Shown here in pieces: positions 35,149 through 42,819 of a stretch of DNA of 64,000 nucleotides. Position numbers and translations under genes: made by a program. Numbering within the stretch: position 1 is the stretch's first letter; each line of letters starts with the position of its first letter. The stretch comes from an uncultured Ruminococcus sp. (GTDB lineage Bacteria; Bacillota; Clostridia; Oscillospirales; Ruminococcaceae), in the NCBI GenBank assembly GCA_902780505.1, contig CACZFN010000006.1:82656-146655 (forward strand), written 5' to 3'. The notes under the pieces were generated by a model. It made no database searches, was not told the origin of the DNA, and saw only the letters and a list, made by a program, of their open reading frames with translations.

Positions 35149-36102
35149 TCATATCCCTAAGCTGTCAAATGCATCACCAAGCACCTTTGCAGAGTTTATG
35201 AACTTCTGCTTTTCATCATCAGTCAGTTCAAGCTCAACTATCTCCTTGACGCCGTTTCTGCCGATAATGCTCGGAACGCCGATAAACACGCCCTTTGTGC
35301 CATATTCGCCCGAAAGCTTTGCGGATACTGTGAGCACGCTGTTTTCATCACCGAGAATAGCCTTGACTATTCTTGTAAGGGCAATGCCTATGCCGTAGTA
35401 AGTTGCACTCTTGGCTTCTATTATCTTATATGCGGCAGTACGCACCTCCTCCTCGATACGTGCCATTCCTTCGTAGGTGTAGCCGTTTTTTTCGTCATCA
35501 AGGATAGTCTGTACGCGCTTTGTGGCAAGCATTACCTGTGAAAGCGGGACAAACTCTGAATCGCCATGCTCACCGATAACATAGGCGTGGATATTCTTGG
35601 GATCAACGGTAAAGTAATCGCCGAGCAGGTAGCGAAGCCTTGCGGTATCAAGACTTGTGCCTGTACCTATTACCTTTGAAGCGCCGAAACGTGAAAGCTC
35701 GTATGTCACCCTTGTCATAATATCAACAGGGTTTGTGGCAACAACGAAGATACCGTCAAAGCCTGATTTTACAACAGGTGTGATAATAGAACGGAATACT
35801 TCTGTATTTCTCTTTAAAAGGTCAAGGCGTGTTTCGCCTTCCTTCTGTGCAACGCCTGCTGCAATAACGACGATATCAGCGTCCTTACAGTCGCCGTATT
35901 CACCACAGTAGATCTTCATGTTGGATTTAGCGAATGCAAGTCCGTGGTTTAAGTCCATAGCTTCGCCTATAGCCCTTTTCTTATTAACATCTATCAGCAC
36001 AAGCTCATTGCAGATACCGCCCTGATTAACGAGCGAATAAGCAAAGCTCATCCCAACCATACCTGTGCCGATAAGCACAACTTTTCTTTTGTCGGTATTC
36101 AT
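35149..36102 (-). CDS. ldh: L-lactate dehydrogenase
   Basis: LDH reduces pyruvate to L-lactate with NADH. The 317-aa product has the nucleotide motif VLIGTGMVGMSFAYSL, the acidic residue in LVLIDVNKKRAIG, the substrate loop VAQKEGETRLDLL (glutamine at the specificity position points to lactate rather than malate), TNPVDIMT, GTGTSLDTARLRYLL and the catalytic histidine in IGEHGDSE. AGAGGCAG lies before ATG 36102. It has its own promoter and is monocistronic. It gives the organism a lactate fermentation branch. Confidence 0.96.
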   Translation of the reverse strand: MNTDKRKVVLIGTGMVGMSFAYSLVNQGGICNELVLIDVNKKRAIGEAMDLNHGLAFAKSNMKIYCGEYGDCKDADIVVIAAGVAQKEGETRLDLLKRNTEVFRSIITPVVKSGFDGIFVVATNPVDIMTRVTYELSRFGASKVIGTGTSLDTARLRYLLGDYFTVDPKNIHAYVIGEHGDSEFVPLSQVMLATKRVQTILDDEKNGYTYEGMARIEEEVRTAAYKIIEAKSATYYGIGIALTRIVKAILGDENSVLTVSAKLSGEYGTKGVFIGVPSIIGRNGVKEIVELELTDDEKQKFINSAKVLGDAFDSLGI

Positions 36103-36134
36103 ACTTTTCTGCCTCTTTTCGGTTTGATAAATAG

Positions 36135-36163
36135 ATTATAACAAAAATACGCCCCGAAGTCAA
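36135..36163 (-). promoter_or_regulatory. Sigma-A promoter of ldh
   Basis: On the minus strand TTGACT (36163-36158) and TATAAT (36140-36135) are 17 bp apart, about 33 bases before the start. Confidence 0.8.
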
Positions 36164-36189
36164 GGGGCTGAGGGTGTACAACACACTTG

Positions 36190-36219
36190 TGCCCGAGAGA
36201 ATATATATCCCCTCGGGCA
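36190..36219 (-). terminator. Hairpin after the DtxR-family gene
   Basis: TGCCCGAG (36190-36197) pairs with CTCGGGCA (36212-36219) around an AT-rich loop, 21 bases past the regulator stop. No clear T-run follows on the minus strand, so the terminator call is weak. Confidence 0.4.
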
Positions 36220-36240
36220 GTGATGTATTATGGAAGAAAT

Positions 36241-36675
36241 TTACTCTTTGTTTTCATCTGATATCCTGCTTACTTCAGAAAGCCCATGAACAGTTATAAG
36301 GTGTTCTTTGAGCTTTTCAAAGCTTTCCTTAGATATAACGTGTTCTATTTTGCAGGCGTCCTCGGCGGCGGTGGCGCTGTCAACGCCAATGTTTTCAAGC
36401 CATATGGAAAGCACGCGGTGCTTTTCGTATGTACTGCCTGCTATTTCCATTCCCGCAGGTGTCAGTTTGATAAAGCCGTTATCGTCTATAGTGATATAGC
36501 CGCCGTTTTTAAGTATCTTCATAGCGTTTGAAACGCTGGGTTTGGTCACGCCAAGCTCCCTTGAAACATCGATACTCCTGACATCGCCGTACTGCTTGTT
36601 TGAAAGCATAAGTATCGCTTCAAGGTAATCCTCTCCCGAAGCGTGTACGCCGCCCTTTTTATCGCTGCTGTTCAT
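36241..36675 (-). CDS. DtxR/IdeR-family metal-dependent repressor
   Basis: The 144-aa repressor has the DtxR layout: SGEDYLEAILMLSNKQ at the N-terminus, a winged helix (GDVRSIDVSRELGVTKPSVSNAMKIL), and a dimer/metal domain (TPAGMEIAGSTYEKHRVLSIWL) with CKIEHVIS. The Cys-x2-Glu-His pattern matches the iron-binding form (DtxR/IdeR) rather than MntR, which has Glu in place of Cys. It has no SH3-like third domain. ATG 36675 lies four bases after the flavodoxin stop, so it is translationally coupled. Two operator-like dyads at the operon promoter suggest it controls its own operon. Confidence 0.87.
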   Translation of the reverse strand: MNSSDKKGGVHASGEDYLEAILMLSNKQYGDVRSIDVSRELGVTKPSVSNAMKILKNGGYITIDDNGFIKLTPAGMEIAGSTYEKHRVLSIWLENIGVDSATAAEDACKIEHVISKESFEKLKEHLITVHGLSEVSRISDENKE

Positions 36676-36679
36676 AGAG

Positions 36680-37081
36680 TTATGCCAGGAGAGCGCCGAG
36701 CTTACGGCAGTTTTCAAGCGCTTCGTCATCGGGGGCTTCATTTGCCGTAACGCCGTCGGAAACAAGTTCTGCACCTGCTGCCTTTACACGTTCTTCCCAG
36801 TTGCGCATCCATTCACCGTCGCCCCAGCCGTAGGAACCGAAAAGCCCTACTTTCTTGCCCGAAAGCTTGCTCTCTATATTTGTGAAGAAAGGCTCGAATT
36901 CGTCCTCCTCAAGTACCTCTGCCCCCATTGCAGGGCAGCCGAATGCAAATGCATCATATTCATCAGCATTGCCCGAAAAATCGGAAACCGTTACAGCGCT
37001 TACATTTGCGCCCTCTGCTACTGCGTTTGCCATAGCCTCGGTATTGCCTGTGCCACTCCAATAAATTACTGCTGTTTTCAT
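36680..37081 (-). CDS. Flavodoxin
   Basis: The 133-aa protein is a short-chain flavodoxin: the FMN phosphate loop YWSGTGNTEAMA near residue 8, the acidic FDAFAFGCPAMGAEVLEEDEF (read in parts DAFAFGCPAMG and LEEDEF), and VGLFGSYGWGDGEWM with an FMN-flanking aromatic. It replaces ferredoxin as electron carrier when iron is short. AGGAGGT precedes ATG 37081. Placement between DUF3793 and an iron-type DtxR repressor, behind DtxR-like operators, fits induction under iron limitation. Confidence 0.93.
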   Translation of the reverse strand: MKTAVIYWSGTGNTEAMANAVAEGANVSAVTVSDFSGNADEYDAFAFGCPAMGAEVLEEDEFEPFFTNIESKLSGKKVGLFGSYGWGDGEWMRNWEERVKAAGAELVSDGVTANEAPDDEALENCRKLGALLA

Positions 37082-37097
37082 AAAAAAGACCTCCTGT

Positions 37098-37667
37098 TTA
37101 TATTCCAAGCGCCTGATAGATATCAAGGCCCCTGTTTAGTTTACTGCATAAATATTCCCTGCATCGCTCAAAGCTTCTGAATGTTTTTTCGGCGCTTTCG
37201 GTATCCGAATAGACCTTCCAGCAGCCGCACAGCTTGAAGTTCTCACCGCCGTTTTCAATAAAGCCGAGCACATCATCAACAGGGTATCCGAGAAATAAGC
37301 CTATCTCGTGCGGGAATCCCCCGCCGTTTTTTATACGCTCACTAAGCCTGTCAAGGCAGGCGTCTGTATCAAGTGCAGGGCTGTACCCATAGCCTGAAAG
37401 CAAAGCACGGACACGTTTGTTTTCAAGCTGTGCCCGAAGAAGTCCCCTCTGAAAGACCATTATCAGCACACGCCTGCCGCAGCTGCACATAAGCCGCATT
37501 TCAAGCCCGCGGCACGCTGCTTTTGAGTTGAAAATATCCGCATTGCCGCGCACATCAAACTCCTCGCTGTCAAGTGAGAGCAGGCACGCGCATTTTATCC
37601 CGCAAAGGGCGGGGGCGGAGTTAAAGGCTATCTTTTTTTCAAATAAGCGTTGTTCGGTAAGGGACAT
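37098..37667 (-). CDS. DUF3793 family protein
   Basis: The 189-aa cytosolic protein is of the DUF3793 type: an N-terminal FNSAPALCGIKCACLLSL, a central CSCGRRVLIMVF, and the family-typical HEIGLFLGYPVDDVLGFIENGG followed by a cysteine-containing KLCGCWKVYSD. In gut Clostridia this family usually lies beside flavodoxin, DtxR and ferrous-iron transport genes. The several cysteines could bind metal, but its function is unknown. It is the first gene of the operon. Its stop is 16 bases before the flavodoxin start. No feoAB genes are present here. Confidence 0.88.
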   Translation of the reverse strand: MSLTEQRLFEKKIAFNSAPALCGIKCACLLSLDSEEFDVRGNADIFNSKAACRGLEMRLMCSCGRRVLIMVFQRGLLRAQLENKRVRALLSGYGYSPALDTDACLDRLSERIKNGGGFPHEIGLFLGYPVDDVLGFIENGGENFKLCGCWKVYSDTESAEKTFRSFERCREYLCSKLNRGLDIYQALGI

Positions 37668-37725
37668 ATCCGGTTTTCTCCTTATATAATATGATATATT
37701 ATACCCGAAATTGACGATATTGTAA

Positions 37726-37741
37726 GTTAGATATAGCTAAC
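37726..37741. promoter_or_regulatory. DtxR-type operator, distal copy
   Basis: GTTAGATATAGCTAAC has perfect GTTAG/CTAAC arms around six bases. It resembles the DtxR/IdeR consensus core (TTAGG...CCTAA) and lies in the 5' leader of the DUF3793 operon, 34 bp from the second copy. Confidence 0.7.
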
Positions 37742-37759
37742 CTTGCATCAAAATAAAAA

Positions 37760-37775
37760 GTTAGTATTAGCTAAC
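37760..37775. promoter_or_regulatory. DtxR-type operator at the transcription start
   Basis: GTTAGTATTAGCTAAC repeats the same GTTAG-N6-CTAAC form and lies 7-23 bp downstream of the -10 box of the iron operon, where bound repressor would block transcription. Confidence 0.75.
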
Positions 37776-37782
37776 CGTATAT

Positions 37783-37811
37783 ATTATAGCAGACTGTTAC
37801 TTTTTTGTCAA
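37783..37811 (-). promoter_or_regulatory. Sigma-A promoter of the DUF3793-flavodoxin-DtxR operon
   Basis: On the minus strand TTGACA (37811-37806) and TATAAT (37788-37783) are 17 bp apart, both perfect. A weaker pair CTTACA/TATAAT lies at 37726-37698. The strong site with an operator over its start is the likely iron-controlled promoter. Confidence 0.82.
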
Positions 37812-37970
37812 GGGGTTTTTGAAATTTATTAAAATAATTTTCTTAACAAATTGTAACTTATTTAAGATACCGCATTAAGTGGTTTTTCCTTGCTTGACTT
37901 TAGCTTGCTAAAATGGTATAATTAAACTGTATTACTATGCGTGGGAGATTTATGATAAGGGGGTGAGCCT
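37812..37970 (+). promoter_or_regulatory. Promoter region of the EAL gene
   Basis: TTGACT (37894-37899) and TATAAT (37917-37922) are 17 bp apart. AAGGGGGTGA is the ribosome-binding site for GTG 37971. The stretch 37812-37893 is AT-rich with no further signal visible. Confidence 0.78.
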
Positions 37971-39923
37971 GTGGTAAATGCAGGATCAGAGATAGTGAAG
38001 CTTGTCTATTTTGATTACTGTGCGTGTATCGTGCTTCTGATGATATTTGTGTCGACTGTGCTTCGTAAGATGACAAAGGGCAGGCTCAACCGATATTTTT
38101 TGGAGCTTGTGATAACTGCGCTTATAGCGTCGGCCGTGGATATCTCGGCGGTGACACACGATAATGCGCTGTTGGATAATACTTCACTCAGGTCATTTGA
38201 ACACTGTGTGTATCTTCTGTTTCATTCAATGACAACGCCGGTATTCGCTGTTTATGTCACCGAGCTTACAGGTACAAAACATCTTATCCGACGAAATAAG
38301 CTGATGATGATCGTGTCAAGCCTGCCTTATATCGTGCTTATTGGGGCTTTTCTTCTGAACCCTGTACTTAAAAAGATGTTTTACATTGACGGCGGCGGGC
38401 GCTATGTCAGGGGCGAATGGTTCATACTGATGTATATATCCACAGCCTTTTATGTAGCTTTTGCAATGTATCTGATTATCAAGTACCGAAAGAGTATCGC
38501 CTTCGGCAGGTGGCTTTCGCTTATCGTGCTTATAGTGTTTATGCTTGCGGCGGTGGCGGTGCAGTATTTTAAACCCCAGTACCCTGTAGAGATGTTTTCA
38601 AATGCCGTCGGGCTTTTGTTTATATCCGTAATGGTGCAAAGGCCGGAGGAGATAATAGACGTAGAATCCGAAGCTAAGAGCCGCAATGCCTTTAATGCTG
38701 ATGTACAGCGTGCTTTTGATAACGGCAGGCGCTTTTGTATGATATCGGTAAAGCTTCTTAATGCCCATTCATTCGGTGATATACTGAGCTATGACGAAAG
38801 CCTGACACTTTTAAAGGAAACAAGGAGCAGGATAGCAAAGGAAACCGTCAGGTATGAAATGTTTACCGAGATATACTACCTTAGAAACGGTGTTTTTGTG
38901 CTTTTGCTCGACAATAAATATCTGGAAGATATCGGCGATCTGGCAAAGGAGATCTACAGCGCAACGAGTGAGCCGATAACCGTAAAGGATATGCAGATAA
39001 ACCTTGTAAGCGCCGTCTGCATAATAAACTGCCCCGAGGATATAGCGTCACTTGCGGATTTTTCGGCGTTTATTTCACATTCCGTCGGGCATGAAACGGC
39101 GGGTGTCAGCAGGGCTTATGATATTCTTAATTCGGATAACTATGATATGATAGTTGATATGGATGGTATTATCGGACGGGCCCTGACCGACGGCGGGCTG
39201 GAGGTATACTACCAGCCGATATATTCGACAGAGGAAAACCGCTTCAATTCAGCCGAGGCGCTTTTAAGACTGAAAGATCCCAAGTACGGCTTTGTGCCGC
39301 CTGATATGTTCATACCCGTTGCCGAGCAAAACGGCGCTATACATAAGATCGGTATGTTCGTGCTTGAAAGCGTATGCCGCTTTATAGCAAGTGAGGAATT
39401 TGAAAAACTCGGGATAGACTATATAGAAGTAAACCTTTCGGTCGTTCAGTGTATGAATGCCACACTTGCAGATGACATAATGGGCGTTATGAAAAAATAC
39501 GGCGTAGGGTTTGATAAGATAAACTTAGAGATAACCGAATCATTTGCGGCATACTATCAGAACACAATGGCGGCAAATATCTCGCAGCTGCTCGAAGCGG
39601 GGATAACCTTCTCGCTTGACGATTTCGGTACGGGGTATTCAAATATGCAGAGCATAGCGTCACTTCCGCTTGTCATCACAAAGCTTGACAAGACATTTGT
39701 GGATATGAATACCGAAAAGGAAACCGTTGTGGTCGAGCGTTCTATCGATATGATAAAGGCACTTAAAATGAAGATAGTCGTTGAGGGCGTTGAAACAAAG
39801 GAGATGCTAAAGCGCTTTTCAGACCTCGGGTGCGAGTATATACAGGGGTACTATTTTTCAAAGCCGCTGCCAAGAGAGCAGTTTGAGAGCTTTGTTCTGG
39901 ATTTTAACAACGGGGAGTATTAA
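37971..39923 (+). CDS. Membrane c-di-GMP phosphodiesterase (degenerate GGDEF + EAL)
   Basis: The 650-aa protein has about seven membrane helices in residues 1-225, a degenerate GGDEF-like domain (about 240-395; the active motif is replaced by LRNGVFVLLL) and a complete EAL domain. All key EAL residues are visible: the glutamate of SAEALLRL, EVNLSV, LEITES, SLDDFGTGYSN, KLDKTFV, VVEGVET and the glutamine of IQGYYFSKP. It should therefore hydrolyse c-di-GMP to pGpG, with the membrane part as sensor. GTG 37971 follows a good ribosome-binding site. It is co-directional with a small membrane protein 21 bases downstream. The sensed signal is unknown. Confidence 0.9.
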   Translation: MVNAGSEIVKLVYFDYCACIVLLMIFVSTVLRKMTKGRLNRYFLELVITALIASAVDISAVTHDNALLDNTSLRSFEHCVYLLFHSMTTPVFAVYVTELTGTKHLIRRNKLMMIVSSLPYIVLIGAFLLNPVLKKMFYIDGGGRYVRGEWFILMYISTAFYVAFAMYLIIKYRKSIAFGRWLSLIVLIVFMLAAVAVQYFKPQYPVEMFSNAVGLLFISVMVQRPEEIIDVESEAKSRNAFNADVQRAFDNGRRFCMISVKLLNAHSFGDILSYDESLTLLKETRSRIAKETVRYEMFTEIYYLRNGVFVLLLDNKYLEDIGDLAKEIYSATSEPITVKDMQINLVSAVCIINCPEDIASLADFSAFISHSVGHETAGVSRAYDILNSDNYDMIVDMDGIIGRALTDGGLEVYYQPIYSTEENRFNSAEALLRLKDPKYGFVPPDMFIPVAEQNGAIHKIGMFVLESVCRFIASEEFEKLGIDYIEVNLSVVQCMNATLADDIMGVMKKYGVGFDKINLEITESFAAYYQNTMAANISQLLEAGITFSLDDFGTGYSNMQSIASLPLVITKLDKTFVDMNTEKETVVVERSIDMIKALKMKIVVEGVETKEMLKRFSDLGCEYIQGYYFSKPLPREQFESFVLDFNNGEY

Positions 39924-39944
39924 GCCCCGTAAGGAGGAATATAA

Positions 39945-40364
39945 ATGATAAGTGACGTGACGCTGCTTGCCGGATCGCAGATGCAGAATGTCTACACACC
40001 GCTGCCGTTTGCGGCACATCTGGTATTTTGCATAATTGCCACTGCCGTTTACTGCACGCAGTATTACAGGAAGAATGCACCGCATTATCTGCTGCTCGCA
40101 CTTGCGGTGGACGGGACGTTTCTGACGCAGATAAGTACGGATTCTATCTTTATCATGATGCTTGGTATGGTAGAACTTGCTTTCCTTATCGCGGCGGGCG
40201 TGTTCGCGTATAAGTATTCAAAGGAGCAGAAAGCAAAGGAAGCGGCGGAAAAAACAGAAGAAAAAGCCGACGGCACCCCCGATAAGGAGGAAGAAGGGGA
40301 GGACACCCCCGAAGCACCGAAAGAGGAGAAAAAGGATATAGTAAACGACGCCTTTGATGACTGA
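39945..40364 (+). CDS. Small membrane protein with acidic cytosolic tail
   Basis: The 139-aa protein has three hydrophobic stretches (HLVFCIIATAVYC, YLLLALAVDGTFL, IFIMMLGMVELAFLIAAGVFA) and a highly charged Glu/Lys-rich tail from about residue 95. AAGGAGG precedes ATG 39945. The gap to the EAL gene is 21 bases and holds a small CGGGG/CCCCG hairpin; the gap to the dehydrogenase gene is eight bases, so all three are probably one transcript. No family is recognised. Confidence 0.72.
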   Translation: MISDVTLLAGSQMQNVYTPLPFAAHLVFCIIATAVYCTQYYRKNAPHYLLLALAVDGTFLTQISTDSIFIMMLGMVELAFLIAAGVFAYKYSKEQKAKEAAEKTEEKADGTPDKEEEGEDTPEAPKEEKKDIVNDAFDD

Positions 40365-40372
40365 GGTTTGAA

Positions 40373-41323
40373 ATGAAGATATGTATTTTAGATGCCGAAA
40401 CGGTAACAAGAAATGACGTTTTGCTTGATAGTATAACGGAACTTGGTCAGGCAAGGGTGTTCGGGTTTACGAAAAACGAGGACGTTGCAGACACCATAGG
40501 TGATGCCGATGCCGTGATATGCAATAAATGCCTTATCACGGAAGAAGTCTTTGAAAAGTGTAAAAACTTAAAATACGTCGGGCTTTTTGCCACGGGGTAC
40601 AACAACGTTGATGTAAAAGCAGCGTCTGCTCACGGGGCAGTCGTCTGCAATGTGCCGAGCTATTCTACGGCAGCGGTGGCACAGCATACATTTGCGTTTA
40701 TACTGGAATATTATTCTAAAATATCCGAATATATAAAAATGACTGCTGACGGCGGGTGGATAAATTACAAGCTGTTTTCAAACTTCTGCATACCAACGGC
40801 AGAGGTTGAGGGACAGACGCTTGGGATAATAGGCTACGGCAGCATAGGCAGGCGCGTAGCAGGCATAGCAAGGGCGTTTGGCATGAAGGTCATCACATAC
40901 ACACGTTCACCTGAAAAGGTCGATGACGGGACTGAATGTGTCGGGCTTGAAACGCTTTTGAGAGAAGCTGATGTAGTGTCACTCCACTGTCCGCTTACCG
41001 AAGAAAACCAAAAAATGATAGATGCGGGCGCACTTGGCCTTATGAAGCCGACGGCGCTGCTTGTGAACACTGCAAGGGGCGGGCTTGTGGACGAGGCTGC
41101 ACTGAGTACGGCACTGAAAGAAAAAACTATAGCCGCGGCCTGTATTGATGCGCTGACTTCAGAGCCTATGCAGGAGGACTGCCCGCTTTACGGGCTTGAT
41201 AACTGCTTTATCACGCCGCACGTAGCGTGGGCACCAAAAGAAACGAGAGAGCGCCTTATAGAGCGTGTCGCCCAAAACCTGAAAGCTTGGCGTGACGGTT
41301 CACCTGTAAATGTGGCAAACTAA
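40373..41323 (+). CDS. D-isomer-specific 2-hydroxyacid dehydrogenase
   Basis: The 316-aa NAD-dependent enzyme has the family folds: an N-terminal half of the catalytic domain (ADAVICNKCLITEE, LKYVGLFATGYNNVDV, NVPSYSTAAVAQHTFAFIL), the nucleotide motif LGIIGYGSIGRRVAG, the catalytic arginine in NTARGGLVDE, the glutamate in ALTSEPMQ and the histidine in ITPHVAWAP. Glycerate/hydroxypyruvate reductase is the best guess because of the GYNNVD and HVAWAP forms. Substrate cannot be fixed by sequence alone. The ATG follows GAGG, eight bases after the small membrane protein. Confidence 0.92.
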   Translation: MKICILDAETVTRNDVLLDSITELGQARVFGFTKNEDVADTIGDADAVICNKCLITEEVFEKCKNLKYVGLFATGYNNVDVKAASAHGAVVCNVPSYSTAAVAQHTFAFILEYYSKISEYIKMTADGGWINYKLFSNFCIPTAEVEGQTLGIIGYGSIGRRVAGIARAFGMKVITYTRSPEKVDDGTECVGLETLLREADVVSLHCPLTEENQKMIDAGALGLMKPTALLVNTARGGLVDEAALSTALKEKTIAAACIDALTSEPMQEDCPLYGLDNCFITPHVAWAPKETRERLIERVAQNLKAWRDGSPVNVAN

Positions 41324-41451
41324 AAAAACAGTTATCCACCTGACACAAGGGGCTGTGGCAAGTCAGATTTAACGCAGCAGCTCTGTTTGCTGTTAAAAAA
41401 GTGGTTAGGTATTGACTAAACAAAATAGACTGATAAAGGCAGGGAGGTTTT
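41324..41451. other. Intergenic region before the Nudix gene
   Basis: It contains an imperfect CAGCA/TGCTG hairpin near 41375-41395 followed by an A-run, and TTGACT near 41412 with only a poor -10 (TAAAGG) 16 bp further. No firm promoter or terminator can be named. Confidence 0.4.
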
Positions 41452-41970
41452 ATGTCCGAATACTGGGATATGTATGACAGGCAGTTAAGGCCGCTTGGTA
41501 AAACAATACTGAGAAATGACAATATGAAAATGCCAAAGGGTGAGTTTCATATCGTTGTCAATATTCTTTCGGTAAACCGCGAGGGGCAGATACTTATAAC
41601 AAAACGCCACCCCGATAAGCCCTATGGAAATATGTGGGAGATATCGGGCGGCTCTGTACTTGCGGGGGAAAGCCCGACAGACGGCGCAGTAAGAGAACTT
41701 TACGAGGAAACAGGCCTGAAAGCAGATGTCAGCGCCCTTAGATATATGGGGCAGATAATCAGGGAACGATCGGGCTGTATCCATAACTTCTACCTGTTTG
41801 AGGGGGATTTTACCGATAAGGATATCACCTTGCAGGCGGGCGAAACGGTGGACTATAAACTGACGTCTGCCGGTGAGATAGAGCGTATGTCACAAAACGG
41901 GGAGTTTCTTGATTTTGCATATAACAGAATGCGTGCAGTCTACGGGGATATATTCTTTTATCACAGATAG
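41452..41970 (+). CDS. Nudix hydrolase
   Basis: The 172-aa protein has a full Nudix box, GGSVLAGESPTDGAVRELY continuing to EETGL (GX5EX7REUXEEXGU form). Before it lies GEFHIVVNILSVNREGQILITKRH. The N-terminal start (EYWDMYDRQLRPLGK) resembles Nudix proteins of the isopentenyl-diphosphate-isomerase-like or YfcD type. Its substrate is some nucleoside diphosphate derivative that cannot be named. AGGGAGG precedes ATG 41452. It ends 25 bases before proB. Confidence 0.9.
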   Translation: MSEYWDMYDRQLRPLGKTILRNDNMKMPKGEFHIVVNILSVNREGQILITKRHPDKPYGNMWEISGGSVLAGESPTDGAVRELYEETGLKADVSALRYMGQIIRERSGCIHNFYLFEGDFTDKDITLQAGETVDYKLTSAGEIERMSQNGEFLDFAYNRMRAVYGDIFFYHR

Positions 41971-41995
41971 ACTATATAAGGAGAGAGAACAGAAA

Positions 41996-42790
41996 ATGTC
42001 ATACTTAAAGGAAAAGAAGCGTGTTGTAATAAAGCTTGGAACATCAACGCTGACACACAGGACCGGCAGACTGAATATAAGGCGGGTAGAAAACCTTGTC
42101 AGGAATATCGCCGATCTTCAGAATGCAGGGCACGAGATAATACTTGTATCAAGCGGTGCGGTCGGGCTCGGCGTGGCAAAACTCGGCCTTATGGAAAAGC
42201 CTAAGGATACCCCTTCAAAGCAGGCGTGTGCGGCGGTAGGTCAGTGTGAGCTTATGTACCTTTATGACAAGCTTTTTTCGGAATACAGCCTGAATGTGGC
42301 ACAGATGCTCCTTACCAAATACATACTGCTTGAGGGCAGGAAGGCAAATGTTCAGAATGCACTTGAAAGAATAATACAGCATGGTGTGATACCTGTTATA
42401 AATGAAAATGATACTGTTGCCATTGATGAACTCGAACTTGAAGTGGGGGAAAATGATTCACTTGCGGCAACTGTTGCGGCACTTGCAAATGCGGATCTGC
42501 TTATAATCCTTACGGATATCGACGGCCTTTATGACGGCGATCCGAGAAATGATCCAAACGCTAAGCTTATCCCCGTTGTTGAGGAGATAACCGACGATAT
42601 AAGGGAGCTTGCGGGCGGTTCAGGTACAAGACTCGGCACAGGCGGAATGATAACAAAGCTCAATGCCGCACAGATAGCAAATGATAATGGCATAGATATG
42701 ATAATCATAAACGGAAAGAACCCCGACAACCTGTACTGGCTTTTTGAAAACGGAGAAATGGGAACGCTGTTCAGGGCTAAGAGATCATAA
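41996..42790 (+). CDS. proB: Glutamate 5-kinase, short form
   Basis: ProB phosphorylates glutamate in the first step of proline synthesis. The 264-aa product has the amino-acid-kinase fold (VVIKLGTSTLT, ILVSSGAVGLGVAKL, VIPVINENDTVAIDE, NDSLAATVAALANADLLIILTDIDGLY, GTRLGTGGMITKL). The C-terminal PUA domain of the long form is absent, as in many Firmicutes. AAGGAGAG precedes ATG 41996. An upstream in-frame ATG at 41909 overlaps the Nudix gene and is not needed. It is coupled with proA. Confidence 0.96.
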   Translation: MSYLKEKKRVVIKLGTSTLTHRTGRLNIRRVENLVRNIADLQNAGHEIILVSSGAVGLGVAKLGLMEKPKDTPSKQACAAVGQCELMYLYDKLFSEYSLNVAQMLLTKYILLEGRKANVQNALERIIQHGVIPVINENDTVAIDELELEVGENDSLAATVAALANADLLIILTDIDGLYDGDPRNDPNAKLIPVVEEITDDIRELAGGSGTRLGTGGMITKLNAAQIANDNGIDMIIINGKNPDNLYWLFENGEMGTLFRAKRS

Positions 42791-42819
42791 ACCAAATCAT
42801 CTGAAAGGGAGTAATCAGG

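Noticed and set aside
37698-37726. Second promoter CTTACA-17-TATAAT before the DUF3793 gene
   Set aside because: The -35 is poor and a perfect promoter with an operator lies just upstream; kept only as a remark.
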